Below, piece by piece: positions 12,677 through 23,804 of a stretch of DNA of 64,000 nt. The translations under genes were made by a program, and so were the position numbers. The stretch spans positions 4,908,001 through 4,972,000 of the forward strand of contig CP114483.1 in the NCBI GenBank assembly GCA_027186245.1, in the 5' to 3' direction. Origin of the DNA: Coriaria nepalensis. Lineage: Eukaryota; Streptophyta; Magnoliopsida; Cucurbitales; Coriariaceae. The notes under the pieces are model-generated. The model saw only the letters and a program-made list of their open reading frames with translations. It ran no database searches and was not told the origin of the DNA. Each line of letters starts with the position of its first letter. Position 1 is the first letter of the stretch.

Positions 12677-13236
12677 CATTAGGGCTTTTGTAGAAAAAAA
12701 CACTGATCTGTAGTATTTATTTAAGTTTCGCATCCAGTCAGGGAAAAAAATATCATTATCGAAAAAACGAACATTGTTCATTTCTTCTCTCCAGATGCAT
12801 TTTTCTAAGGAAAAAAAAATTTGCGATGGAACTGTCCCAAATTTGGCCTCCATGGTAGAATCAGTGGGGCCCCGAGAGGTGGCGGATTATCCTGTGGTGG
12901 GGAGGTGGCAGCTTATCCGGTGGAGTGGTTCGAGTCCGAGTCTGCTAATCTCCAACAAATCTCGGAAACTTTCATTTCGTTTATCATTTCATAGTTGATG
13001 TATCATTGCAAAAGGGAATAGAAAGTCATTCTCAAGGTGTGGATGTCTATCTTATTATTACACATAACAAAGTAACAGCGACAAGATCTAGTTTTCTTCT
13101 TAACTACATTGAGAAACATATATGACGTATAAAAATAATACAAAGAGAAGATCTAGTGTTCTTCGTCAGTACATTAATGGCGATCGATGTTGTTCCATTA
13201 TTCTTTCATAAATCTTCTCGCATTCATTTCGAAGAG
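12677..13236. other. Convergent 3' intergenic region
   Basis: Lies between the PYM stop and the stop of the minus-strand cysteine-rich peptide gene. It must hold both 3' UTRs. A short open frame at 12774-12998 has no known motif. An AAGATCTAGT..TTCTTC motif occurs twice (about 13083 and 13148). Nothing else identified. Confidence 0.4.
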
Positions 13237-13655
13237 CTATGCTGAATGATCCCCTACAGCGGCGGCATCTGTGTAATCGCAAACGATATATATCCAAGTT
13301 GAATCGCCGCCATTTCTACGTCGGCGAAGAACAAAAAGTAGAAATAAAAAATAAACAGTGATGAGTTTCTCTCATACCTGGACCACATTTGATTGAGCAC
13401 TTGCGATCACATCGCTGCATAAGCCTCGCTGCATAATCAATAAAAATGCATGTTCAGTACAGATCGAAGACGATAAGTCGAAGAAGTGAATCGGTTTAGA
13501 GGTTACTTACTGTCGCGATTGACGCAGCCGGTGGAGCAAGCATCGTAGCAATCCGCCGAGTCGGCTGAAACGCTCTCGATCTGCACGCAAATCACACAGA
13601 TCAGTAAGAAAGCCACAACGGCAGCTTTTCTCTCCGTCGTTATCGCCATCTTCAT
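13237..13655 (-). CDS. Small secreted six-cysteine (thionin-like) peptide
   Basis: A 75-aa precursor from three exons on the minus strand: 13655-13511, 13428-13378 and 13268-13237 (228 bp with stop). All borders are GT..AG and the frame is kept. Residues 1-31 have a basic start and a hydrophobic core (AAVVAFLLICVICV), which is a probable signal peptide. The mature part has cysteines at 36, 40, 44, 55, 59 and 63, spaced C-x3-C-x3-C-x10-C-x3-C-x3-C, with the blocks CYDACSTGC and CDRKCSIKCGP. This resembles the small plant proteins often annotated as thionin-like. The biological activity cannot be read from the sequence. A second in-frame ATG at 13649 would shorten it by two residues. Confidence 0.82.
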
Positions 13656-15074
13656 CCTCTTCCTTTCCAAGAGTGCTTTTCTTTCTGTCTATTGCAGTAT
13701 CTAAGTTCTTAGATATATACTGCCACTCTACTTCACTTTGAAGTTTGAATGGTCAAAGATGGGTAACTCACACCGTCATACGCGTATCATTTCCATTTTG
13801 GATTGGTCAAACCCGATGATTATGTTATTGCCCATCTTCTTCACACTGAACTACCAAATTGCCACTTCGTTTCTCAGTGGAGGAACAGTTCTAGAGTATA
13901 ATTGGATGGATGTGAAACATTGCTATGGAATAATTGCGTTTGAATTGATGCACTGTTTTTTAGAGATTGAAGAACCATAATATTTAACATCGGTAGCTTA
14001 TAGAGTAGATATTCTGTGTAATTTTTATTCGATATATAATTTTATATACTTTTATTTATCTGTTAAATATTGTCAAATCTCAAGCTCGATTTACCTCAAA
14101 ATCAAAATCAAACCTAAATATTAGTTTTTTCCAAACTCTAGTTTGAAACTGTAAAAGTTAGTGAACCATATGATCAACGAAACAACATATGCAACCATTT
14201 TGCACTAAGAAAACCTGAAATATAGAAAGTATTATTAGCTAAATTGGGTGCCAGAGCCCCATCTTTTGCTTTAACAACCAATGAAAATTATTAGCTTCAT
14301 TTAATAACTCCATAATATCTAGCGAGAACCAGACATATATATTTGTCATTAGTATGGACCCCACGTACGATTCATCAAGTTTTGCGATCACTCAAAACTT
14401 ATTCAGTGCCCTCCTTCAACTTGGATAAACACAACTAAATTGCAAGTTTATATGTACTAATGTAGCATGTAAAAACCCTTGATTAACTCTACGTAGTACG
14501 TTCAAAAGAGAGAGATTAACTCTGCATACAAACTCAAGCTATATCCATGGAGTAAATTCATTCATCATGACCTCCATTGATGGAGGTCGAGCTTGAGCTT
14601 GACTTACATCAATGGAGATTTGGATTAAAAAAAAAATAGTTTATGGGATAAAAATAAGAAATAAAATTCAATTGATTATATTAAAAAGTTGATTGAGAGA
14701 ATTATTTATAATCTAAATTAAATTTTAAAAAATCTATTTATAATTCATAAAATAAAAAAAGATTCACATATAATATCTCTTTATTTCAAAAAAAAAAAAA
14801 TACATATAATTTACTTTATATTTATCCTATTTAAAATCTATGTAAAAAAAAAAAAAAAGGTTTATATATTATATTTTTCTTCTGTTCTTTTAATTTTCAA
14901 TATCTTCTGATTCTCATACCCTCCCTTCTTACTTTTATCTGGTAAATAACAAATGTTCATGTAAAATTTATAACAACTTTTTAAGGTATTTAGTTATTTT
15001 ACCAATTTCTCCTTTTTCACAATCTTTCTTAACATTAACTCCCTCTTCTTTCTTTCCTTCCTGTTTAATATTCT
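13656..15074. other. AT-rich intergenic region
   Basis: Upstream region of the cysteine-rich peptide gene, then AT-rich sequence with A-runs. An open frame at 13738-13980 shows no motif. A 9-bp-arm palindrome GACCTCCAT-TG-ATGGAGGTC sits at 14569-14588. No gene supported. Confidence 0.4.
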
Positions 15075-15167
15075 TCACCTCTTCATGGACTCCTCAGCAT
15101 TAACCAGAGGTGTTGGGATCTCAGCTTCAGTCAGATCATCCTTTGTCTTCGGCTGAGAAGCACCCAT
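15075..15167 (-). CDS. Possible MGAS paralogue exon of the MGAC protein
   Basis: A 30-codon frame on the minus strand (MGASQPKTKDDLTEAEIP.., ending EESMKR) resembles exon 1 of the gene at 17341-17737: both begin MGA(C/S), carry a lysine-rich patch and an acidic/proline stretch, and have CACCCATGTTTGTTTCT around the start codon. No splice donor and second exon could be matched, so this may be a truncated duplicate or a short gene. Low confidence that it is expressed. Confidence 0.35.
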   Translation of the reverse strand: MGASQPKTKDDLTEAEIPTPLVNAEESMKR

Positions 15168-15845
15168 GTTTGTTTCTCGAGAAAATTAGAACCGGTCTAG
15201 ATCTTTTAAGGAAAAGGAGAAGGAAGTTTGCTTTATGAGTTTGAACATGTTCAAGTTTGCTATATTTGACAATAACTATGTTACAACACTATAAAGCTGG
15301 TTATTGGTTGCTGTAAGAAAAACAAGAAGAAATTAAACATGACAATTATTTGAGAATCCTATATAATTTTAGTTCTGGAATCTATGTAAAACACCAAACT
15401 TTGCTAAACTAAAAATTATAAAGGATGGAAATATTATAATTTGATAAACTAAAAATATTAAATTTATTTTTAAATTGATTTTGGGACGATGCAAAACGAT
15501 TTTCGAATCTTGCTAGACATAGTAAAAGAGAAAGATTTCTGGCGTAGAATGATGGCGACTGTTAAAGGTGGGTAAATATTTATTTTGGTAGTAGAGGGTG
15601 TAGGAAATTTAATATAATAAACAGAATATTTATTGTGAATAGTAAATATGAATAGCAAATAAGAAAATAGTGATATTGTAAAATAAAATCTGTAAAAAAT
15701 AAAAATAAAATAGAACATAATATAATATGTAAAATTAAAATAGAATAATAAAATAAAACAGAACAAAATTTATAAAAATAGAACATTATAATTTTACAAA
15801 ACATAATAGAATTTGGAAAAATAAAATAGAAATAGAGAATCAAAC
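15168..15845. other. A-rich intergenic stretch
   Basis: No gene. Minus-strand open frames over 15470-15945 translate to F/Y/I-rich sequence because the plus strand is AAATA-rich. They overlap in two frames and look like composition artefacts. Confidence 0.5.
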
Positions 15846-16690
15846 CGATACTTGTTATGCAACAGTTTCCTTGAAACATATTCATCCCATGACGTCGGTG
15901 CAGAAGGTTGAACGGCGTCTGTCTCCTAGGATACAACGGAGACAAATAGAATCAGCGCACCACCGAACTATTCTCAGAGAACTCAAATAGTAGTTCAAAC
16001 TCTACTATACTAGAAACTTAGAACTCTAGAGATAGGAATGAAAACAGAGAGCTTTCGGTTTTTGTTGGTGTGTTTCCAAATTGAAGAAAGCTGATTCATA
16101 GACTCATGAGGAGAGATGTGATTAATAAAAATTAATCTGAAATTTAATTTGGTTTAATACATATTTAAATATGATAAAAGATTAAATTACAACTTTTCAT
16201 CTTCATACGTTTTTGTATAAGAAGATGAAGAGAGAGAAAAAGATTCATGAAGAAAATAAAAGTGGGCCAAAGCAAACTGGGTCGTTTTCAGGCCGATATT
16301 CGACACGCTTAGGTGAGAGCACACACGAGCCAAGCCGGATCCGGTCTGAATTTGCAACCCCGCACCCCCCCCCCCCCCCCCCCCGCAAGCGCGCACAAGA
16401 GAGAACATTCTAGTTTATATTTTATTACTCATTAACAAATGTATAATTCTATATAAACATTCTCCCACTTGTTTCCTTTTCCAGTATGTGACACAATTTT
16501 CTTCTATTTTTTCTCCTTCAAACCATTCCAATGGTTGCACCTTTGAGATTTAATTTCTCATTCATCCATTAATCATTTTGAGCGTATCATAACTGATTCG
16601 AAGCTCTCACAGAGAAGAATTCGAATCAACTTTGACATTTCGTTTACATGAAATGGGCCTCACTCAAAATCGTGCATAAACATAGCACAT
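15846..16690. repeat. Dispersed LTR-like repeat, copy 1
   Basis: Shares an ordered series of motifs with 32625-33470: a TGTTATGCAA..A start, CTATACTRGAA..TTAGAA, ATATGATRAAA..TTAAATTA, CACGCTYARGTG, ACACGARCCAA..CCGRATCCG, GCGCACAAGAGA, TTCAAACCATT.AAT, AATTTCTCATTCA and TTTGAG.RTATCATA. Divergence is considerable. The size and the single unit without internal coding suggest a solo LTR. A 21-base C run at 16364-16384 lies inside. Confidence 0.55.
16364..16384. repeat. Poly-C tract (21 C)
   Basis: Uninterrupted run of 21 C inside the LTR-like repeat, flanked by ACCCCGCA and GCAAGCGCG. The related copy at 33125-33145 has no such run. It makes open frames on both strands encode proline or glycine runs. 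Confidence 0.95.
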
Positions 16691-17340
16691 TGATATGCTA
16701 ATTTTTCTAACCGAAGGTGGGGTAGAAGAAATTGTATTGGATGGAGAAATATAAAATAACTAAAAAGAGATTGAAAATATAAATTGATGGTCTAAAATGA
16801 AAAATAATAATAATATTGGTTAAAAAAATTAGAGTTAAAAATAAAAGAAAATATTTTATTTGAGAAAAAAAAAATTGAATTTTATATGTACACATATTTT
16901 AAATAAAATCAGAAAATTTATTACGATTAAAATTTTAAAATAAAATATTTATTATAAATATACATACCTAAAATTTGAAGAAGATTCAACCTAATTTCTG
17001 TTTGAGTTTTGATGTTTGATACAAAACAAGTAAACTTACTGTTGTAAGAATCTAGAACTTGCACATGTTACATTGATGTTTGTCGCATATCTTTTGGTTT
17101 TCAACTTCCCCTTTGTCCCGTTAGATTGTTGTCGAAGTAGAATAGTCAAACCATATATCATATTATTTATTTATAATATAAATTACAGTCTGATTTTAAA
17201 ATTTAAATCAATTTAAATAAAATATCTGAATAAAATAAATAAATAAATAAAAAACCGTAAACCTTGTAAAATAAAAGGTGATAACTTCACTTGTGACTTG
17301 TGATCTCTATCAAATTAATACAAATCGGTGTACAAATCTC
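16691..17340. other. AT-rich intergenic stretch
   Basis: No gene supported. It is downstream of the MGAC gene on the minus strand, so the nearest bases are its 3' UTR. Confidence 0.4.
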
Positions 17341-17737
17341 TCATTTGACATTTGCCATATTGGTTCCTTCTTCAATCTTTAACCCACCAACAACAACAGC
17401 AGGTGTGGGTTCAGATGATATCTCTAAAACAACCTCCTCGTTCTGCATAAATATCAAAAAAAATCAATACAGTAAATTTAGCTCATCCATATTTTGGTTA
17501 TTATAGTCTCTATTGTCTTAAAACATATTGGTTGCAAATTAGGCAAAGTTTGATCGGAATCGATACCTTATCGGAAATATTATCTTTCTCAACATGTTCT
17601 TCTACCTCTTTTTGTTCCACTTCAGTCTTCGCCTCCTTGGTATCATTATTTACCGGCTCGTCAACAAGCAAAGGTGACGGAACATTCTCACCATCATCAT
17701 CACCCTTCGTCTGCAGCTTGGTAGCACAAGCACCCAT
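17341..17737 (-). CDS. Short acidic MGAC protein, possibly N-myristoylated
   Basis: A 90-aa protein from two exons on the minus strand: 17737-17567 (57 codons) and 17442-17341 (33 codons plus stop). The intron begins GTATCG, ends TGCAG and is in phase 0. The N-terminus MGACATK has Gly2 with a small residue at position 6 and Cys4, which fits N-myristoylation plus palmitoylation and so membrane anchoring. The rest is acidic and probably disordered (GDDDGENVPSP, EQKEVEEHVEKDN), then a short block EEVVLEISSEPTPAVVV. Plants have small proteins starting MGACATKP with acidic tails, and I believe this is one, but no function is known to me. A related exon lies at 15075-15167. Confidence 0.62.
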
Positions 17738-18402
17738 GTTTGTTTCTTTCTCAACTTTTTGGATCTCTCTTTCCTGCTGCAAAGAAGAGAGAACAAGTTA
17801 GTACATGAAAAAACAATATGGGTGTGCATTTTTTATAGCTAGAGTGGGTAGTTAAAACAGGACATTATTTCATGTATGGTGTAGACTTTGTCCAGAAAGG
17901 CAAATGTATGTGCTAGCTAATTTGTTCACAATTTGCTATGTTTGACACAAAAACTAATAAATAGATTGGACACAGCATTCAAACAGCTAGTTAATTGCTT
18001 TGTCTGTGTACAAAACCTGTAAATAAGTGGTCTAGATTCTGTCTGAACCCACCAAAATTTTGTTTATTTTTAATGATTAATTTTTGAACAAATATTTTTG
18101 TCTAGATCCAGACTCAAATAAAATGTATAGTTTAATTAATAATGATATAAATTTTGATGTGATATTTACAATACAGTTGTAATAAATTAGAAAACTTAAT
18201 ATTATGAATATATTTATTACTTTTGGGATATAAGTATTAAGTAGATATGGAAAAAAAATATAATTAAATGAATTAATAAGGATGGAGAAGTTATATTTAC
18301 TTATTTCTATAAAATTAAATAATTTGAACCTTGTAAAAAAAAAAAAAAGGACTAATATTTACTTTTTTAAGAAATAAATAGTTTTTATATTTAATTTTAT
18401 AA

Positions 18403-18433
<31 letters not shown>

Positions 18434-20900
18434 AATTTAGTTGATATGAATGTTGGAGTTGAAAATTTGACAACCTACACTCTTTTATTCAGTGGTTTAA
18501 TTAGAGAAAGAAGATGTTAGGTTTCAAATGTCATTAATTCATTAATTTTTCGGTGATTGATTTAAAATTTTCATTGTTGTTAAGTTATTATTTACATTTA
18601 TTAATTAATAAACTTTTTATATTCCCAATTAATCTCCAATAATTAATATTTGTATACATAATATTAGTTATTTAATAATTAGTATTAAAGATAATATTTA
18701 CTTGACAATTTATAAATCATCGCAAAATATGTAAAAATATTTAAATTTCGTATTATATATAAATTGTTGGTTAAAAAATATAATATTCATTTTATAACCA
18801 CCTTATAGATTTGAAATAAATAGTTTAGTTAATAATAATTAAGCTGACCGATTAAATTTAAATAATGAAATATGAATTTCAATAGTGTAATAATCGATTT
18901 CGGTCAAAATACATAGCCTTTGACTTTGTCAAAATTCGGTCAAAATATATTTTCTCTTAAAGAATTAAAATATCACAAGGATTGATAAGGTGACATGAAA
19001 AATAGTCATAGATCGCTTGCACAAAGATCATATAAGATTTGATCTCAACCATTTAGAAAAAAGATAAAATTAATTTTCATCTACTAAACATTTCAAGCGA
19101 ACCGAGTGTGAGAAACACCAGCTTCGCCCGAAACTTGGAGAAGAAAAAATTATTTCAGCCAAACTTGTAGAGGAAAAAAAAATTGGGCAAACTTGATTGG
19201 TTGGTTATAAAGTTGAATCACTTTTTCCTAAAAAGTGGAGATAATAACTCATTCAAGCTCACTCTCAACCTATAGGAGAGGTTTGCCTAGAATATATAGG
19301 AAAATGGAGGATTTTTGCTTAGATTTGGTGGGAAGAAGTTGAGACGAACCTAGACTAAATAGTAATCACGTTCGATAGAAATTGGACGTGGTTCACAAAG
19401 GGGAAGTGGTTTTTGAATGTGGGAAGTGAGGTTTCAGTTTTGAATTTATTATGAAAATACCACTGCGAATTGCTTATAAATAGTAGGTTTGGTGGAAAGC
19501 ACACAATCCTTGATTCATCCAATATTACCTTTATGTTTTTTTTTTTCTCCGAGAATATGTCTTTCTTTTTTTTTCTTTTGACCCAATCTTAGGAGTAGTA
19601 TTAACACATTGAGTTCTCACATAAGTAAAGATCTTGATATGTCGTACACGGATAATATATTTTTAATTTTTGTTATCTTTGTCTAAATTATTCAATTTAT
19701 GTTCATCGTAGAAATAGAGTTAGATTAATTTTAAATTTTTATCATAGATTTAGATCTGTCATTTCAATTACTTTATTTTAACTAGTGTTTTTTACTTGTT
19801 CGACTCTTAAACTTTAATTCCATTTTTGTTTTCTTTCATTTTACTTTAGTAATAATAGTTAGTAAAATTCACTTGTTAGTAGATACGTCGAAAATAAAAT
19901 AGAATATAAATTAATTTTAATCATTTCGCCCATTTAAAAATCAAATTAATTTCCTTAGCATATATTTCATTTATTTTATTTTATAATATGAAAATCACTT
20001 TAACTTTATGTCACATCCATATTATATATTATTATTTTTCAAAATTAAATTCCCTTAAAACTTATTTAAATTTAAATTTTCAAAATTTTTTCATGGACGG
20101 ATTTTCTTGACATCAATTAAAAAAAACAAAAAGTTTCTATGGAAATTATTATAAATTATCATCGTTAAGATTTTCTCTAATTAGCATACAATATAAAATT
20201 ATATACAACGTTATTTATTCATTTACAAATGTTTAGATCTAAAAACAAGAATTATGTAATAATTTAAAAAATAAAAATTAATATACGTCACTACCATTAA
20301 AAAAATATATCAAGTATGAATTAAATTTAAATTAAAATTTTAATATTTCTTAATTGCTATCTTCTAAACATTACATATTTAAATTTAAATTTAAATTCAT
20401 ATTAATATATATGACATTCATGATAAAGGTAATTGAAAGAAGGTGGGTCAACAACATATATAACTCTTGGCATTTAGAAAGGTATGTAATCAATAAGTGA
20501 TTCAAATATCATTGATAGAATTTTATGCTTAGATTGGAATTTTTATTATATATATAATATGATACATCTTAAACAAATTTAATATTCTTTCCAATAGTTT
20601 ATAAATTTAATTCATGATTCGAGGAGAAATTTAAATAAATAAAAAGTTTATAATTTTGATTAAATTTTTTTAGAATTCAAGAAAATATATTTTAATAAAA
20701 TTTTATATTGCTAAATCAAATTTTTATGAATTTATACTTTATACTAAACGTTTTAGTATAACCAAAAAAATAAATTTAATGCAAAATTAAATTACATTAT
20801 AAAATATTAATATAATATATAATATGATATAATATTACCGTTAAAATATATAAGATCATTCTAAATATTTATCCATTTTAATAAGAGCAAGGGCATGCTC
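17738..20900. other. Long AT-rich intergenic region
   Basis: About 3.1 kb without a recognisable gene. It contains a TA microsatellite at 18411-18433 and many A/T runs. The part at 19080-19620 looks LTR-like: a TATA-like TTATAAATAG at about 19475, then a T-rich leader. I could not pair it with a second copy. Confidence 0.4.
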
Positions 20901-21958
20901 TGTAATTCGGGTCAGTGATCCACGGATCAAACCCGATTAACATCCGAACCGAGAAACATTCCAGTATATTCGTGGCTGAACAAGGAATTGAGCTGCAGTT
21001 CTCTTTTGGCCAAAATAAAAAGAAAGAAAGAAAGAAAACTATAGTACTCTTCCCTTCCCTTCCCTCGAACGCAGAACGAAATTTTTCTCTCTCGTTAAAC
21101 TTCTCTCTCGATCGGATCTGCGTATGTTCTTACTGTCGACAAATTTTTGTTCGATTGCGCGATCTGTGAAACCCTAGGTTGTAGGTTAGGGCACTTGGAA
21201 TTTCGAATATTATTTGCGTTTGTTTGGATGATGAGAAAGTACTGGAAACGGATAATTTCTAGGTTTTGTTTGATTCTTTAGTCTGTGATTCTGAATATTA
21301 GTTCTGCATGGTTCAGTTTTCATAATTCCGATATTGAATTCACAGTTCAGATCATATTTGTGTTACCACTGGTACTGGAATAATTCGTCTCCTTCTTGAA
21401 ACTGATTTTTGAAAATGAATAAAAAAATTTGTGATGTTTTCTCTAACTCCTAGTTCCTCGGCTGAAGCACAGGTTATTAATTGGTATTTGATTTCTGAAA
21501 ATGAATCGATAACTTCCTAATTGATTGCCGGTAAAGCAGTTCATCTATTTTTTATTCGTTATTGATTTTGACATTAAGTCTTTTTCTATATGATATACCT
21601 TTTATCTCCGTTCAGAGCCTTGCCGTGTGCAGGAAATTAGCTTTTCTTAACTGATTGTGCCGTCTAAATAGGAAATTGAACAGTCTACAGTTTATGAATA
21701 TTTGACCAAAATGTATACTTTTGTAAAATTTCCGTCAAGTTATATACTGAAATTTCTACCTTATAGATGCTACTGACTGGATTATTTGCATATTTTCATC
21801 ATATGCGTTTCTACATTTCCTAACAGGGTTATTATTCAATCTATTTGAACATTTAGTGTCTTTTTAGACTTTTAGTGATACGAGATATCTAAGCAATTCT
21901 TTATGCTTGTTTGGTGTTTCAGATTATCCAGCGAGTTAGTTTCCCTCAGATCGTTGCA

Positions 21959-23207
21959 ATGTGAGTTTTATATTTAAGTACTTTTGTACTTTTTTTTTTT
22001 CTTCATAATTTTGGTTGCATACATTGCAAACTATTGTCTGCACTGTTAAAGAGCCTTGCAAGCTAAAGTGCTTGAAACCAGATTACAAAATAGATATGCT
22101 TTGTATCTGTAAATACAATGAATTTTCCTGATATACTTTATGATCATTTTGCAAGTATTTTTTTATATATAAATATTTTAATGCAACTTTTGTCCTTTCA
22201 TTTATGTTATTTTCTTTACCCCAAAGGCTTCTCCTACTGTCTGCGGGATGGAAGAGGTGACACTTGCTAGTAAAAGCTTGTTTTGTTTAGACTGCTTCAA
22301 ATTCCTGGTGGTCAGATTTTTAATTTTTTTTCTAACAATTAATAAGCTGGGAAAAAAAAAATTCCCCGATAAATAAATCCTTATACATTATGTGGTTGAG
22401 ACTGTATAAATTTTATTTCTGTAAAAATAACTAAACGTCTAACAATTATGGGAAGTGGTTGACTATTTAAAAATCTGACTCTTCACAACTTGCAGATGTG
22501 GATTTTCGTCATCATGACAGAAATGACCTATTATATTCTAATGCCAACTTATCTTTTCTTCCTTTCCTTGCTAAAACATAGGGCTGACAAGGAACCTGTT
22601 GATCCGAAGAAGTATTTGGAAGAGGCTTGCAAGCCAAAGTGCGTGAAGCCATGGCTTGCATATCAGGTACACGTCAGCAGTTGGGACTTGGGAAAATCGA
22701 ACTTTTGGGACTTCAAAGAATATCCTTCCACTGTGTTCTTTGATATGGCTCCTTGTATATTCTAAATTGTTTTGTGGAAAATATAATAGATCGCTGCACT
22801 TTCAACACACACACACACACACACACACGAAGCTGCATTGTCCAAGTATCTTTATTCTAGGAGTAGTTTCATTTAACCTCTTATATTGTTATACTCATGT
22901 CTGGAAAAGCATTATCTGTTAGAGAATCGAATTCTGGCCTCACAGGCATTATATAGAGGTACACCATGGTAATTTTCTGGTGTTACAGGCGTGCGCTAAG
23001 AGGATCCAGGAGGACAAAACTGGTCACAAGCATTGCACTGGACAATATTTTGATTACTGGTCTTGTGTGGACATTTGCGTATGTATTCTTCCAGAAAGTT
23101 GTTGAAGTTTGTTGTGTTTTTCTTTTTCCTCAAGTCTTATACTTAACTACTGAGATTACCTTACAATGCTACAGGTTGCACTGAAGCTGTTTGCAAAGTT
23201 AAAATAA
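21959..23207 (+). CDS. QCR6: Cytochrome bc1 complex subunit 6 (hinge protein, QCR6)
   Basis: Encodes the 69-aa hinge subunit of mitochondrial complex III, an acidic helical-hairpin protein near cytochrome c1. Coding exons are 21959-21960, 22582-22666, 22989-23078 and 23175-23207 (210 bp with stop). The start codon is split: AT ends the first exon before GTGAGT, and G begins the next after CATAG. The protein reads MADKEPVDPKKYLEEACKPK, then AYQACAKRIQ, HKHCTGQYFDYWSCVDIC and ends LKLFAKLK. Its cysteines (CKPKC, QAC, KHC, WSC, DIC) follow the family pattern, and its length equals that of plant homologues as I remember them. A 5' UTR intron from about 21122 (GTATGT) to 21920 (TTTCAG) is likely. 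The intron before exon 3 carries an (AC)12 microsatellite at 22805-22828. Confidence 0.93.
22805..22828. repeat. (AC)12 microsatellite
   Basis: Perfect 24-base AC repeat inside an intron of QCR6. Confidence 0.95.
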
Positions 23208-23804
23208 CGGAGGCCTGGATTCATTGCGGTATACTTTTGCCTTTGGTTTTTTTCTTGCAAATGCATTTAAATAACTGCTTTGTACCCAGAGGCTTTATTT
23301 ATTTGTCCTTTTAAAAATTGACCTTCCCAATGGCTGTCCAATTTTATCCCAAAGAAAAACCATCGTGAGAGACCAGTTCTTCTGAACAATAATGTCTCAC
23401 CAGAATCTGGCAAATATTGTTATGGTTGTTCAGTATTTTTAAGTGTTGTTTTTTGTTTGGTTGAGCAAGAGTTTTGGCTTCAACTTTGCTTCTTCCTCAC
23501 GCTCAGGAGCTTATACCAATCGTTGTTCTTGATTGGATACCTAGGAATAAGGATACCAAGGATGAGCGATTAAATATATATATATATTAATATATACATA
23601 TAAAGCATTGGGAGGCAAGGTATCGGTAGAGTTTTTCTGGCTCACTTTTGCAAGGAAGCCTCTATCTCTTTTGGCTGTCACCAGTATTGTAGATTCACTC
23701 TTCATTCACACGTATTCTTTCTTCATGGATTCCCTTCTTTCTTACACACCCATTTGATCTGTGTCTCCATTGATTTTACACATTCGGTGCTGTCTACTGA
23801 ACCT
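23208..23804. other. QCR6-to-thaumatin intergenic region
   Basis: Contains the 3' UTR of QCR6 and the promoter and leader of the thaumatin-like gene, with a short (TA)n run at about 23575. No additional gene seen. Confidence 0.45.

Noticed and set aside
13738..13980. 80-codon frame as a gene
   Set aside because: No motif or splice context. It lies in the promoter region of the cysteine-rich peptide gene.
15470..15945. Two long overlapping minus-strand open frames rich in Phe, Tyr and Ile
   Set aside because: They arise from AAATA-rich plus-strand DNA, overlap in different frames and contain no domain.
16213..16413. Proline-run protein on plus and glycine-run protein on minus strand
   Set aside because: Both are created by the 21-base C run inside an LTR-like repeat.
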